From positions 95,278 through 159,277 of the forward strand of contig JACPUC010000010.1 of assembly GCA_016192455.1 (NCBI GenBank): 64,000 nt of DNA, read 5' to 3'. This document shows, piece after piece, positions 34,527 through 44,671 of the stretch. The stretch's first letter is position 1. Every line of letters starts with the position of its first letter. The position numbers and the translations under genes were made by a program. The notes beneath the pieces are model-generated. The model was given only the letters and a program-made list of their open reading frames with translations. It searched no databases and was not told where the DNA came from. The DNA is from Candidatus Tectimicrobiota bacterium. GTDB taxonomy: Bacteria; JACPUC01.

Positions 34527-37500
34527 CTACGGTATGGCCACGGCGAGCCACCGGCGGACTACCCCTTGCGGCGTGCTCACGAGCCACTCGAAGACGCCGT
34601 TCGTTTCGGGTGTGAGGGCAAAGCCGGAGAAGGAAGCGGAGCCAATCGCAACTTGGTTCCCTCGGAATGCCCCACTGGTGAAGTTCAGGAGTGGAACAAG
34701 CCGAGTGTTCAACTCGTGCGGGCCTAGAAAGAGCCGCTCAGCAAGGAGCGGTTCGGCTTCTCCAGGGACGTGCAGCCGCAGCGTGAGAAGGACCGGGGCG
34801 GTCGAAGTAATACGGTCCGGGACGACGCTCAGGAAGGGAGGAAGCGGAAGGTTGGGGAAGGTTTCCAGCTCGAAGCTCGCCACTTCGTTGGTTGCGCTGT
34901 CCGTCACATAGGCGCGCCCGCCCCCAGGCGCCACGGCGACGCGCTGAAGGTGCCCGCCCAGCACGATTCTGCGGCTGACGGCCAGCACGTCAAGGTCGAG
35001 CACGTGCAGCTCGCCCCGCCCGCCGTTGAGGACCAATGCCTGCAATCCGTTGGGCGTGAGGGCGATGCCGAAGGGCCGGTTGATGATCTGGCCGGAAGAG
35101 GTGACTGTAAGGTCTCGAAGGTCAACGGCACTGACGCTGTTCCCAAGCTCGCTGACGACGTAGGCGGTTCGGCCACTCGGAGCTACAACGACGGCGTTGG
35201 GCGCTTCATCGACCGCCAAGCGCGCCAGCACGCCGAGTGGCTCGAGCGCGACGAGCACTACCTGAGCAGCAGCTTGATCGGTAACTACAGCAAGAGATCC
35301 ATCCGCCGTCAACGCAATGCCGACGGGTGCGCCGCCGATTTCGAGCGTGCCTAGCTGGGCAAGTGCATCAAGGTCAACTACGCTGAGACTGCCGCCAAGT
35401 ACATTGGCCACCACCGCGGTCGAACCGTCGGGGGTAATGGCAACGCCATGCGGGCCCTCGCCGACTGCCACCTCGCCTCGCACGGTGAGGCCACCCAGGT
35501 CTACAACGGTGACGCTGCCGCCCTCAAAGTTGGTGACCACGGCCGTTGAGCCGTCGCTGCTGATTGCTGCTTCCACCGGCCGCTGCCCCACGGGGAGCGT
35601 GGCCACGATTTCATGGGTCGCGGTGTCGATCAGGCTCAGCGAATTCCGCTCGCTTGAACCCGGGCCCCTTGAATTGACGACCAGCACCTGCTGGCCGCCT
35701 GGCCGCACGGTGATCCCTACGGGAACATCGCCCATGGGGGAGCGGGCTGCTGCCGGGGAGCGCTGGATGCTTCCAGCAGGTTGAAGGATAACGAAGTTGC
35801 CGCTGCGCTCTTCCTGCACCAGGAGGCCATCGCGGGTGATGTAACGGATGCCTGCCGTCTGCAAACTGCCGAAATCGGTGGCTACGCCCCGCCCGTCCGC
35901 AAACACATATGCGGGGGACCTGACAAAGTCTGCCCGGTGGCCATCCACCAGTGCGGAGTATGCCAGAAACCGCTCGCGGGGATTTATCGCCAGCCATCCA
36001 TTGGGCGGCAATGTCAATGGCCCTTGCTCGGGCAGCGCGACGCGCCACGGCAGCGGCGTGTGGTCGTCCTGGCCGTCGGCATCTGCATCGATAAACCCAT
36101 CGTGGTTGACGTAGACCGTAAGCCCGTTTGCATACTGGCTCACGATGCGAACGTCAACGAAGTCGATACCCTCGATCAGCGCCTCTGACAGAGTCAGGAT
36201 CGCATCGCCGCTCACGTAGCGGATCGACGCCAGCGGCGCGGCAAGGTACTGCGCCTGAAGTTGTTGCATCAGGTAGTACTCTTTGATCGCGGTGCGGAGG
36301 AACTGGTTGTCCGTCGTCACCTCGAAGTCGAACCCGGCGTCGGAGAAGTAGCCTGCGTGGCCGAAGGCGATCTGTGTGGCGCGGTACCGATCAAAGTCGA
36401 ACCTGCCAGGATCGATCTTTGCTGGCGGCAGGAACGGGCCGCGGAAGCTGCCGGCGAAGCGGTCGTAGAGACCCATGCCGTGGTTGGCCATGAGCGGCTT
36501 CACCACCGTCAGCTCGAAGTCGGGTATGAGGCGAGCCCCTGCCCCTCCCTCAATCTCGCGTTCCACGCCATCGACATAACCGGCGTAGTACGAATCGAAG
36601 CGGTGGCTGTCGCGTCCCCCCTCGCCCAGCAGGGGACCCTGGTAGATCTGCTGCTGGTGACGAAACAGCTCCCTGGCGCTCGCAATCATCTGCCGCAAAC
36701 TGCGCGCCTGGGGGTTGGCGGCGTTCAAATCGGCGAGGTTGAGGGAGCCGGGATCGACCGAGGGGAGCACGTCGAGGAAGCCGGCGCCGGGGTTGTAGGC
36801 GCGGGCGATGCGCGAGCTCTGGTCGCGGGCGAAGGGGAGCATCTTGTCCGGTGCAATGAGGTACGACTGGATCCCTCTCGTCACGTTAAGCCAGCCCTCC
36901 TTGAAGCTGAGGTCGGCGTGGCGCGCGATGGCCGCCTCCTCGAAGAGTGGACTGTTCGGATACATGTGGAGGTAGTTTTCGTGCAACGCCAGAAGATAGC
37001 CGGCCTCGCGCACCGCTGCCAGCAGCTCGCCGAACGAGCCAGACCTCTCCGGCGTGAAATCGTTGGCGGGAAAATGCGCCGGCAGCTCATTGTCGAAGCC
37101 GGCCTGCTGCCATTGGTGGTAGAGCAGGAGCACGTCGTTCAGACCCAGGGCCGCCAGCTGGCGCACCAGCGACGCCGCGGTGCGGAAGCGTCGGCCGCTG
37201 CCGGGCGAGCCTCCTTCGGCTATCAGGAAGGCCGTGTCCGATGTTCCCTGCCAGCGCCCCGTGCGGCCATCGAAGACGAGGTCGGACACCTCGTCGCGAT
37301 TCAGTTCCCGGTAGAACCAGTTGCGCTGGCCCTGGGTGGGACTGAAATCTGTCGAGGCAGCGAACCGCTCACCGTTGAATTCAATCTGCGCCTCGAAGGC
37401 GGTGAGGTTGTAAGGGGAAGGCAGCAGGGCGAGAATGTTGAAAGCAAGCTCATCAGCGCGCTCCAGGTCCACCATGAGGTCAAAGGAAACCTCTTCGGTG

Positions 37501-38612
37501 GCGCCATTCTCAATGGTGTGCGACCACAGGCGCTGCCCGTTCTTGGTAATCTCGACCAGCACTTCAAAACCGAGATCGTCCAGATCGCGAGCACTGCCGA
37601 ACACGTGAGCTCGCCCCTGACCAGGACTGACCCACACCCGCGCCACCCCGCTCCTAAACAGGTCGAAATTCCACAGGTCCCAGACCACCCGTGTGTTGAG
37701 CGCGTCGCGGTACGGCGACTTCTCATGGGCGATGTTGGGGAACAGGTCCTCGACTCGCTGGCTAACGGTGACGTACATCGTCTCGTCGAGCGCCAGCACG
37801 TCTCCGTCGCTGTCCTGCTCATAGAGCGCCGTCGTGCTCGCCCGAATCGAGTCAGGGCCGAAGATCTCCGGACTGTCTTTCTCGATGCGCGTCGCGTTAC
37901 TCAGCACCTTATCCGGGTAGAGGGAGAAGAAGAGATTCTGCTGACCTTTGCTGAGCGCGATCGGAATGTCCGACATGTAAGGGATGACGATCTCCTCTGG
38001 ACTGGGCGTGTTCAGGCTGCGGCCAATGTGAAACCCGGCATAACCGAAGAGCGTCTTTGCACTCACCCCTACAGAGGCGACGTGGACCACCAGCGTTCTG
38101 CCGCATAAGCGCACCTCGTAGCGTCGCTCAAGAACCTCTTCTCCAAACATGTCGCGAAACCTGAGGATGACCGCGTCACCTGCCTGCTCATGCGATACCA
38201 GGGCGCTGTGCCCCATCTCGAGGAAGCTGCCCTGCCAGATGATCGAGCCGTCGGCTAACCGATAAAGGGGCCCGGCAAATGCCGTGGGGCTGATGTACGT
38301 CTCCCCTCCATCAACCGAGGCGTTGATCTTCAGCAACCCGGCAGAGAGATCAGCCAGGTTCATGGTGTACTCGACTGCGTCGTCTGGGCGGAACAAAAAC
38401 CGATAGCGTGCGACAGGAGAAGTCTCGAAGACAACAGACGTATCGCCAATGCGAGTAGCGCCCAGAGGTGGAAGGGTTACCTGCCCGCCGTTCCAGCAAG
38501 CATCGGCTGCGCCACTTAAGAGTAAGGTTAGGAAGAGCAGCAACACAGGGGCCAGGACCCACCTGTACGACACAAGTTTTCGAGCAACTGTGGAAAGAAG
38601 GTGATTCATCTC
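34527..38612 (-). CDS. Secreted glycosidase-like protein with C-terminal YVTN-type propeller
   Basis: This is a 1361-aa exported protein. The signal peptide (WVLAPVLLLFLTLLLSGAADAC, about residues 17-38) ends near a Cys, so it could be a lipoprotein. The N-terminal 430 residues look like beta-sandwich domains. The middle (about 470-800) resembles TIM-barrel glycoside hydrolases of the DUF5696/GH101-like kind: DVLLLYHQWQQAGFDNELP, REAGYLLALHENYLHMYP, SYYAGYVDGVE. Residues about 960-1250 are five to six YVTN-like propeller repeats (AISSDGSTAVVTNFEGGSVTVVDL). It probably acts on an extracellular glycan or glycoprotein. ATG 38612 is chosen over 38645 because the signal peptide fits better. Confidence 0.75.
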   Translation of the reverse strand, partial: EMNHLLSTVARKLVSYRWVLAPVLLLFLTLLLSGAADACWNGGQVTLPPLGATRIGDTSVVFETSPVARYRFLFRPDDAVEYTMNLADLSAGLLKINASVDGGETYISPTAFAGPLYRLADGSIIWQGSFLEMGHSALVSHEQAGDAVILRFRDMFGEEVLERRYEVRLCGRTLVVHVASVGVSAKTLFGYAGFHIGRSLNTPSPEEIVIPYMSDIPIALSKGQQNLFFSLYPDKVLSNATRIEKDSPEIFGPDSIRASTTALYEQDSDGDVLALDETMYVTVSQRVEDLFPNIAHEKSPYRDALNTRVVWDLWNFDLFRSGVARVWVSPGQGRAHVFGSARDLDDLGFEVLVEITKNGQRLWSHTIENGATEEVSFDLMVDLERADELAFNILALLPSPYNLTAFEAQIEFNGERFAASTDFSPTQGQRNWFYRELNRDEVSDLVFDGRTGRWQGTSDTAFLIAEGGSPGSGRRFRTAASLVRQLAALGLNDVLLLYHQWQQAGFDNELPAHFPANDFTPERSGSFGELLAAVREAGYLLALHENYLHMYPNSPLFEEAAIARHADLSFKEGWLNVTRGIQSYLIAPDKMLPFARDQSSRIARAYNPGAGFLDVLPSVDPGSLNLADLNAANPQARSLRQMIASARELFRHQQQIYQGPLLGEGGRDSHRFDSYYAGYVDGVEREIEGGAGARLIPDFELTVVKPLMANHGMGLYDRFAGSFRGPFLPPAKIDPGRFDFDRYRATQIAFGHAGYFSDAGFDFEVTTDNQFLRTAIKEYYLMQQLQAQYLAAPLASIRYVSGDAILTLSEALIEGIDFVDVRIVSQYANGLTVYVNHDGFIDADADGQDDHTPLPWRVALPEQGPLTLPPNGWLAINPRERFLAYSALVDGHRADFVRSPAYVFADGRGVATDFGSLQTAGIRYITRDGLLVQEERSGNFVILQPAGSIQRSPAAARSPMGDVPVGITVRPGGQQVLVVNSRGPGSSERNSLSLIDTATHEIVATLPVGQRPVEAAISSDGSTAVVTNFEGGSVTVVDLGGLTVRGEVAVGEGPHGVAITPDGSTAVVANVLGGSLSVVDLDALAQLGTLEIGGAPVGIALTADGSLAVVTDQAAAQVVLVALEPLGVLARLAVDEAPNAVVVAPSGRTAYVVSELGNSVSAVDLRDLTVTSSGQIINRPFGIALTPNGLQALVLNGGRGELHVLDLDVLAVSRRIVLGGHLQRVAVAPGGGRAYVTDSATNEVASFELETFPNLPLPPFLSVVPDRITSTAPVLLTLRLHVPGEAEPLLAERLFLGPHELNTRLVPLLNFTSGAFRGNQVAIGSASFSGFALTPETNGVFEWLVSTPQGVVRRWLAVAIP

Positions 38613-38734
38613 AACCCCGACCCTTTTGGTGACAGCGCAGAGCATGATATGCTTTGGCTCCGCTCCCCCTTCGTGCGCTACTTACGTGGCATCTGCGTGC
38701 GGGCCCATTGCGCAAGTTCACTCTGGCCTTCTCC

Positions 38735-41700
38735 TCATTCCCGCACCGCCTCCCCTTGCGCTCGAACCTCCTCGTACACCCGCTTCTGCAGGTGCTTACC
38801 AACGAGATTCTGGAACTCCTTGTCATTGATGAAGCGGGCCGTGATGTCTTCGTTCTGCTCCATGCGGTCGATGAACAGACCCTCAAGCGCCTTCAGGAAG
38901 ACGTAGCCGAAGTTCTCTATGGTGTTGGCCAGGGCGGCCTGCCGGATGCCAGGATTGGCGATGGCGTCCTCCCGGATCGAATCAAGGAAAAGTTGGTCCC
39001 CTGGCTTGAAGTCCGTGCCGAAGCGTTCGTTGAGGAGGTCGATCAACCTCGACAGCTCGATTTCCTCGCCTTGCATGGCGCCGGTTCCGACAGCTACCGG
39101 CCCCGCGACCTCGCCGCCTTTTCCCGCTTCAAGGCTGATCGAGCCCTCGCTGATCTTTTGCAGCCGGTAGAACTTCAGCGCCACCTCCTCATCGAAGCTG
39201 TAGACAGGCCCCAGGTCGCCTTTCGGCAACTTTGCGAGAAGGTATCGGAGGTAGGAGTAGAGCTTCTCCAAGTCCGAGTCCTGGAATGGAATAACCTGTG
39301 ACAGAAAGGCGTAGAGATTCCGGAAGGCGATGAGCGTGGTGCGGAACTCCTCTCGATCCTCGTCGTCGAGCTGCTGGTACCTCGCCACCGCCGGGTCGAG
39401 GCAAGCGTTCATGCGGGCGTTGTCCGCGGCGGTCTGCGTGCGCTTCGGCCTGTAGAAAACCCTGCAGAACTCCTCCACCTCGGCCTGGTGGTAGACTTGC
39501 CGGCTATCGAGCTTCGCCTGAAGCTCGTAGAGCTGCCTCGGCTCGGCCCGCTCGCCGATGAGCGTCTGTTCATAGTACGGCTGGAAGGCCGCCAGGATTT
39601 CCTCGGGTTCGTTTACGAAGTCGAGGACGAACGTATCCTCCTTGCCGGGGCACACGCGGTTCAGGCGCGACAGGGTCTGCACCGCCTGCAAACCCGCCAG
39701 GCGCTTGTCGACGTACATCGTGTGGAGGAGGGGCTGGTCAAAGCCGGTCTGGTACTTCTCGGCCACCAGGAGGACCTGGTACTCGTCCGTAGCGAAGCGC
39801 TCCGGTAGCTCCTTCTCGCGGATGCCCTGGTTCATTCCCGGCTCGGTGTACTCAACACCCGGCGCGTCGGGGTCTGCAACCGTGCCCGAGAAGGCGACCA
39901 GCACCTTGATCCCCGCATAGCCCTTCTCGGCGATGTAGCTATCGAACGCCTGCTTGTAGCGCACGGCGGGTAGGCGGCTGGAGGTCACCACCATGGCCTT
40001 GGCCCTGCCGCCGATCTTGTGCATCGTGAAGTGCCGGAAGTGCTCGACCATCACCTCCGTCTTCTGGGCGATGTTGTGCGGGTGCAGGCTCATGAACCGC
40101 GCCAGCGCCCGCGCCGCCTTGCGCTTGTCCACGCGCGGATCGTCGGCAATGGACTTGATGAGGCGGTAGTAGGTCTTGTAGGTCGTGTAGTGCCGCAGCA
40201 CGTCGAGGATGAACCCCTCCTCGATGGCCTGGCGCATGCTGTAGAGGTGCGAGGGGTGCGGCTTGCCGTCCGGCCCTTCCTGCCCGAAGACCTCCAGCGT
40301 CTTGTACTTCGGGGTGGCGGTGAAGGCGAAGAAGCTGATGTTCGGCTGGTGCCCGCGCTTCAGGATCGCCTTCAGGATTTCTTCCTCGTAATCCGGCAGG
40401 CTCCGGCCCCCGGCATACGCGGCTACTTCTTCCCGCACCACGGCTTCGGCCAGGACGCCCTTCAGCTCCGTCGCCGTCTCGCCCCCTTGCGAGCTGTGGG
40501 CTTCGTCGATGATGACGGCGTAGCGGCGCTTCGGCAGGTCGCCGATCTTCTCGGTGACGAAGGGAAATTTCTGCAGCGTCGTGATGACGATGGGCACGCC
40601 CACCGCCAACGCCTGCGCGAGCTGGGCCGAGTCCGCGTCGATCTTCCGCACCACGCCTTGCTTGTGCTCGAACTGGTAGATCGTGTTCTGGAGCTGCTGG
40701 TCAAGCACCACGCGGTCGGTCACGACGATGACGGAGTCGAACACCTTCTCGTCGCGCTCGTCGTAGAGGCTTGCCAGCCGGTGGGCGAGCCAGGCGATGG
40801 AATTGCTCTTGCCGCTGCCGGTGGAGTGCTGGACGAGGTAGTTGACCCCCGCCCCCGCCTGTCGCGCCTGGGAAACCAGCCGTCGCACACAGTCGAGCTG
40901 GTGGTGGCGCGGAAAGATCATGCTCTCCCGCCGCACCCGCTTGCCGCCGAGCCGCTTCTCCTCGATCTGCAGGTGGATGAACCGCCCCAGGATGTCGAGC
41001 AGGCTATGACGCTCCAGGACTTCCTCCCACAGGTAGGCCGTCCTCCAGCCCTTGGGGTTCTCCGGGTTACCCGCGCCACCTGCGCAGCCCTTGTTGAACG
41101 GCAGGAAATGGGTGCTGCGGCCCGAGAGGCGCGTGGTCATGGAGACCTCGTCGGGGTCCACCGCGAAATGGACGAGGGCGCGCCTCTTGAACTGAAAGAT
41201 GAGGTCGGCGGGGTCGCGGTCGTGCTGGTACTGGTGCGCGGCGTTGCGCCAGGTCTGCCCGGTCATCGGGTTCTTCAGCTCCGCCGTGACGATGGGGATG
41301 CCGTTCAGGCTCAGAACCACGTCCAAGGTGTTGCCGTGGCGGTTTGAGTAACGGAGCTGGCGGGTGATGGTCAGGCGGTTGGCGGCGTAGAGGCGCTGCG
41401 TCTCGGGGTTCATGCCGCTGGCGGGCGCGAAGTAAGCGGCGCGGAAGAGCTTGCCGAAGCACTTGAAACCGTGCCGCAGCACCTTCAGGCAGCCCACGTG
41501 CTCCGAGTCGAGCGCCCGGCAGAGGTCCTCCAGCAGCGTCGCCTCGGCCTTCTCCTTTTGCAGGTTCTTGAGGTACTCCCACTCCTTTGGCTGCGTCTCC
41601 AGGACGAAGGCGAGGAAGACCTTCAGGTCGATGCAGCGCTCGCGGTCGAAGGCGTCACGCTCGCCCTTGGCGTAGCCGCCGGAAGAGACGAGGTATTCCT

Positions 41701-41743
41701 CGATGGCTGATTCAAAGGCGGCTTCGGTGTGTGGGCCGGGCAT
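38735..41743 (-). CDS. hsdR: Type I restriction endonuclease subunit R
   Basis: This 1002-aa protein is HsdR, the motor and nuclease subunit. The N-terminal nuclease region has LDVVLSLNGIPIVTAELKN (PD-(D/E)xK, ELK near residue 156). The helicase motor has Walker A in STGSGKSNSIAWLA and the DEAH box in YAVIIDEAHSSQGGETA, then superfamily-2 motifs to VAEKYQTGFDQPLLHTMYVDK. The ATG at 41743 overlaps the preceding stop (TGATG). It is the last gene of the six-gene operon starting with hsdM. Length and motifs are normal. Confidence 0.95.
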   Translation of the reverse strand: MPGPHTEAAFESAIEEYLVSSGGYAKGERDAFDRERCIDLKVFLAFVLETQPKEWEYLKNLQKEKAEATLLEDLCRALDSEHVGCLKVLRHGFKCFGKLFRAAYFAPASGMNPETQRLYAANRLTITRQLRYSNRHGNTLDVVLSLNGIPIVTAELKNPMTGQTWRNAAHQYQHDRDPADLIFQFKRRALVHFAVDPDEVSMTTRLSGRSTHFLPFNKGCAGGAGNPENPKGWRTAYLWEEVLERHSLLDILGRFIHLQIEEKRLGGKRVRRESMIFPRHHQLDCVRRLVSQARQAGAGVNYLVQHSTGSGKSNSIAWLAHRLASLYDERDEKVFDSVIVVTDRVVLDQQLQNTIYQFEHKQGVVRKIDADSAQLAQALAVGVPIVITTLQKFPFVTEKIGDLPKRRYAVIIDEAHSSQGGETATELKGVLAEAVVREEVAAYAGGRSLPDYEEEILKAILKRGHQPNISFFAFTATPKYKTLEVFGQEGPDGKPHPSHLYSMRQAIEEGFILDVLRHYTTYKTYYRLIKSIADDPRVDKRKAARALARFMSLHPHNIAQKTEVMVEHFRHFTMHKIGGRAKAMVVTSSRLPAVRYKQAFDSYIAEKGYAGIKVLVAFSGTVADPDAPGVEYTEPGMNQGIREKELPERFATDEYQVLLVAEKYQTGFDQPLLHTMYVDKRLAGLQAVQTLSRLNRVCPGKEDTFVLDFVNEPEEILAAFQPYYEQTLIGERAEPRQLYELQAKLDSRQVYHQAEVEEFCRVFYRPKRTQTAADNARMNACLDPAVARYQQLDDEDREEFRTTLIAFRNLYAFLSQVIPFQDSDLEKLYSYLRYLLAKLPKGDLGPVYSFDEEVALKFYRLQKISEGSISLEAGKGGEVAGPVAVGTGAMQGEEIELSRLIDLLNERFGTDFKPGDQLFLDSIREDAIANPGIRQAALANTIENFGYVFLKALEGLFIDRMEQNEDITARFINDKEFQNLVGKHLQKRVYEEVRAQGEAVRE

Positions 41744-42267
41744 CAGTCCCCTCCCGTCCATTCAAACCGAATGGCTAAATCCTTGAGCATGAAAAAGGTG
41801 TCCTTGTAGGTCACGTTGAATTGGGCGCAAACATCGGGAAGCAGGACGCGGTTTCTGGATTCAGGGCGCGGCTGTTCATTCGTCACAACAATCGTATCGT
41901 GGATCATCGCGTACGCAACGAGCCAGCCGTCCGCTTCCGTTGCAAACTTCGCCTTGGCTCGGTCGAAATACTGGGGATTTCGCTGCTCCCATAGCATGAC
42001 TTCGGCATAGGCAGAAGTCACGCCTTCGCCGTCCGTGTTGAGAAAGAAGTCGGAGCGCAGGTTTTTTTTGACCCATTGCACCAGATCCTCGGTCTTCCTC
42101 CCGGCAAGCAGCTCGCTTCTCACTCTATCGAGGCTGCGGATCCTCCCGGCTTTGTAATGGTGAATCAGGCTTCCCCAGAATCCGGGACAAATCTCGAATG
42201 CGTAATACTGATTTTTTGCTGATATGAACACATCCGCGTCCATAATATATATCCGTGCTGCATTCAT
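41743..42267 (-). CDS. DUF4411 family PIN-like protein
   Basis: This 174-aa protein begins IYIMDADVFISAKNQYYAFEICPGFW, the pattern of DUF4411 proteins, which are PIN-domain-like predicted ribonucleases. Acidic residues are in expected places: Asp10 and Asp12 near the start, ATEADGWLVAYAM in the middle, and VVTNEQP near the end. DUF4411 genes are commonly paired with an XRE-ImmA/IrrE gene as here, forming a toxin-antitoxin-like module. It overlaps that gene by 4 bp and hsdR by 3 bp. Its insertion between hsdS and hsdR suggests a guard or abortive-infection function. Confidence 0.85.
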   Translation of the reverse strand: MNAARIYIMDADVFISAKNQYYAFEICPGFWGSLIHHYKAGRIRSLDRVRSELLAGRKTEDLVQWVKKNLRSDFFLNTDGEGVTSAYAEVMLWEQRNPQYFDRAKAKFATEADGWLVAYAMIHDTIVVTNEQPRPESRNRVLLPDVCAQFNVTYKDTFFMLKDLAIRFEWTGGD

Positions 42268-43418
42268 GGCAGGTCAAATCCCAGGCGGCGGGCATACTCT
42301 TGGAAGGCGCCGCCACGCAACCCGGTTAAGTCATATGCCTCTTTGAAGCTGACCCGCCCTTCTTTCGCGGCACGGATGATCTGCATGGCAAACATTTGAC
42401 TAACACGCACATTCTGGTTGTTGTAGAAATCGCCTCCACCCGCACTCTTCCTCTGCCTGCGCTCTTGCCTGATGTAGGCATAGTAGAAGGTAAAAAACGT
42501 TTCACGGTCCACCAAACGTAGGTCCATTGCCCGGCGGCCGGCGACGGTGGGGCTGACTTTGAATTCTCTGGCAAGCTCCTCGAACGGTTGCGGCTTGTCT
42601 TTCACGTCACGCCAGTGGGCTTTCAGCTCCCGCGCCGGCAGCAGGAATTCCGCCGCTGCCTTGTCACAAAATCTTTCGACTTCCGTACCGTCGGGAAAAA
42701 TGTCCCTGAATCCGGACACCCCTTCGCCTTCGGGACCCAACCAGATATGCGCCAGTTCGTGAGCCAGCGTGAACATCTGCGCCGACTTCGCGTCCGCGCC
42801 GTTTACGAAGATGAGGGGCGCATACGCATCACAGAGGGCGAAGCCGCGAAACTCCTCCACGTCCAGCGTGCGGTGCGTGTTATTCCCCACCACGCCGTTG
42901 ATCACCGCCATAATGCCCAGGTGCTCGATACCGCGGCGCAATTCGCCGACCGCTTCTTCCCAAGTGCGGACCTCGGCGGCCCACCCCTCGCCGAAACCGA
43001 TGGTGCGCCGCATCTCACGCCCGACAGCATCCGGATCGTCGGTCAACCGTGCGGTTCCCACGAAATCCAACGGCTCCGCTTCGCATTCGAGGCGCTCCTC
43101 ACGCAGCCATGCCTGGCGCCGTTGCATCGTGTAGATGGTGTCCAGCAGATCGGGGCTTGGACGGGTAACCTCCCCAGGACGGATCGTGCGAAAATCGGGA
43201 ATCGGGATACGTTCCTCGGGGGGATCGGGCAGAAAGAGGTACCCGATTGGAACGTACAACGCCTTCGCGAAGTCCTCCAACTGCTTGAGCGTCGGTTGCG
43301 CTTCGCCTTGTTCCCATTGATCGAGCTTCGGGAACTTCTTGGCAAGCTCCTCCACGGTGCGATCAGCCCGCTCGCGTGCCCAGCGCAGCAGCTTCGGTTG
43401 GACCATGACCCGGGCCAT
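42264..43418 (-). CDS. XRE-family regulator with ImmA/IrrE metallopeptidase domain
   Basis: This 384-aa protein has an N-terminal XRE helix-turn-helix (ELAKKFPKLDQWEQGEAQPTLKQLEDFAKAL, about residues 22-55) and a C-terminal ImmA/IrrE-like zinc peptidase domain with FTLAHELAHIWLG (HExxH near residue 221) and FCDKAAAEFLLPA (third ligand region). It is the usual partner of DUF4411 toxins and could be the antitoxin that represses the pair and responds to stress. The ATG overlaps the stop of hsdS (TGATG). Confidence 0.92.
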   Translation of the reverse strand: MARVMVQPKLLRWARERADRTVEELAKKFPKLDQWEQGEAQPTLKQLEDFAKALYVPIGYLFLPDPPEERIPIPDFRTIRPGEVTRPSPDLLDTIYTMQRRQAWLREERLECEAEPLDFVGTARLTDDPDAVGREMRRTIGFGEGWAAEVRTWEEAVGELRRGIEHLGIMAVINGVVGNNTHRTLDVEEFRGFALCDAYAPLIFVNGADAKSAQMFTLAHELAHIWLGPEGEGVSGFRDIFPDGTEVERFCDKAAAEFLLPARELKAHWRDVKDKPQPFEELAREFKVSPTVAGRRAMDLRLVDRETFFTFYYAYIRQERRQRKSAGGGDFYNNQNVRVSQMFAMQIIRAAKEGRVSFKEAYDLTGLRGGAFQEYARRLGFDLP

Positions 43419-44671
43419 CAGGCGACCTCCTGGCGCACGTCGATCTTGCCGGTCACCGCCGCGGAGATGAGGGCGATGCGGTATTCGCGGAGGAGAGCGA
43501 CGCTATGCTCGATCGTGGTGCTGATTGAAGAGACGTCTTCGCTCACTCGATCGAGGTGTTCTGCAATCACTTGCTGCTCGTTAAGGGGTAGAAGCAGGAC
43601 ACGAAGACCCGCTATTAGTTCGCAATTCAGGGCAGGCTGATTGGCTCCACGGCCTCCTTCGCGGATCGGCTCGTACATGTGCTGGAGCAAGTAGTGCACG
43701 TATCGGCCAACCAATCGGCTCCTCGGAATGATAGCGGCCATGTTTTGATTGATTGCAGCATCGGTTGCCATCAGGGCCGACATGCCACGCGTACGACCTT
43801 GACCAACCAACCCGATCACCACAGAACCGGCAGGCACGACCTCCAGTCCGGACTCTAGCCGGGCGGTCTCGGTGATCCACTCGGATGGTTCCGTAATTAT
43901 GTCTTCATTGACCTTCGAACTCGATAGCCACGGAACGTCTCCGTCCATCCAGTACTCCATGTGGGTACGTGACGGCGTCGAACCGTTCCGCACTCGCGCA
44001 AAGTACCCAAGCCGCACAACTAACCAGTACGCGGGAACTTCACCCAGCCACTCGATGCCGGAGTCCTTCATCTTGACGCTATGATTAAGGCCCTTGGTGA
44101 CCGCATGGCTGATGAGGGCGGCGCGCTTCTCCTGGAGGAGCTCGATCTGCCGCTGCTTCTTCGCAATCAGCAAATCAATCCGCGCCGTCTCGCGGTCAAG
44201 GAAGGCGGCAATGGACCGCTGTTCGTCGGGGGGAGGAGTTGGCAGACGTCGGCCATATGCGTCCTCGCGGTCCAACCCGGGGACTGCGGAGTCCTTTGAC
44301 ACATCATCGAGCCGAACCCACGTCAGAGCGTAGTACAACCACCGAAGGTTCACATTCGAGAAGCGAGCGTCGACGAAATAGGTTGTGTCAATCGCGAATA
44401 CCGGAGCTTCGGAGTATTGCACCTTTCCAAATGAGCCTTTACGTCCAACAACGATACACGGAGCGATCGCATTTGAATGATTGTGTGCGCCCACCGGACC
44501 ATTCGAACCGTAGACCGGAATCTCACCATCGCCACGATTATCGGATGCCAATGCTTCACCGTACGCTAGCCGACAAATGCGTTTCAGACCATGAAAATCC
44601 CAATGCTCGGGCACGTCGCCCAGCCATTCGACGCCGGACGGCTTGTACCGTGGATACGCCTCCTTGCTCAT
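43418..44671 (-). CDS. hsdS: Type I restriction specificity subunit S
   Basis: This 417-aa HsdS has two target-recognition domains (about residues 1-160 and 200-360), each followed by a conserved helical spacer: DRETARIDLLIAKKQRQIEL with EKRAALISHAVTKGL, and EHLDRVSEDVSSIS with EYRIALISAAVTGKIDV. The start PRYKPSGVEWLGDVPEHWDF and the second-repeat start MKDSGIEWLGEVPAYWLV mark the two halves. Recognition sequence cannot be predicted. It overlaps the DUF1016 gene by 4 bp. Confidence 0.94.
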   Translation of the reverse strand: MSKEAYPRYKPSGVEWLGDVPEHWDFHGLKRICRLAYGEALASDNRGDGEIPVYGSNGPVGAHNHSNAIAPCIVVGRKGSFGKVQYSEAPVFAIDTTYFVDARFSNVNLRWLYYALTWVRLDDVSKDSAVPGLDREDAYGRRLPTPPPDEQRSIAAFLDRETARIDLLIAKKQRQIELLQEKRAALISHAVTKGLNHSVKMKDSGIEWLGEVPAYWLVVRLGYFARVRNGSTPSRTHMEYWMDGDVPWLSSSKVNEDIITEPSEWITETARLESGLEVVPAGSVVIGLVGQGRTRGMSALMATDAAINQNMAAIIPRSRLVGRYVHYLLQHMYEPIREGGRGANQPALNCELIAGLRVLLLPLNEQQVIAEHLDRVSEDVSSISTTIEHSVALLREYRIALISAAVTGKIDVRQEVA

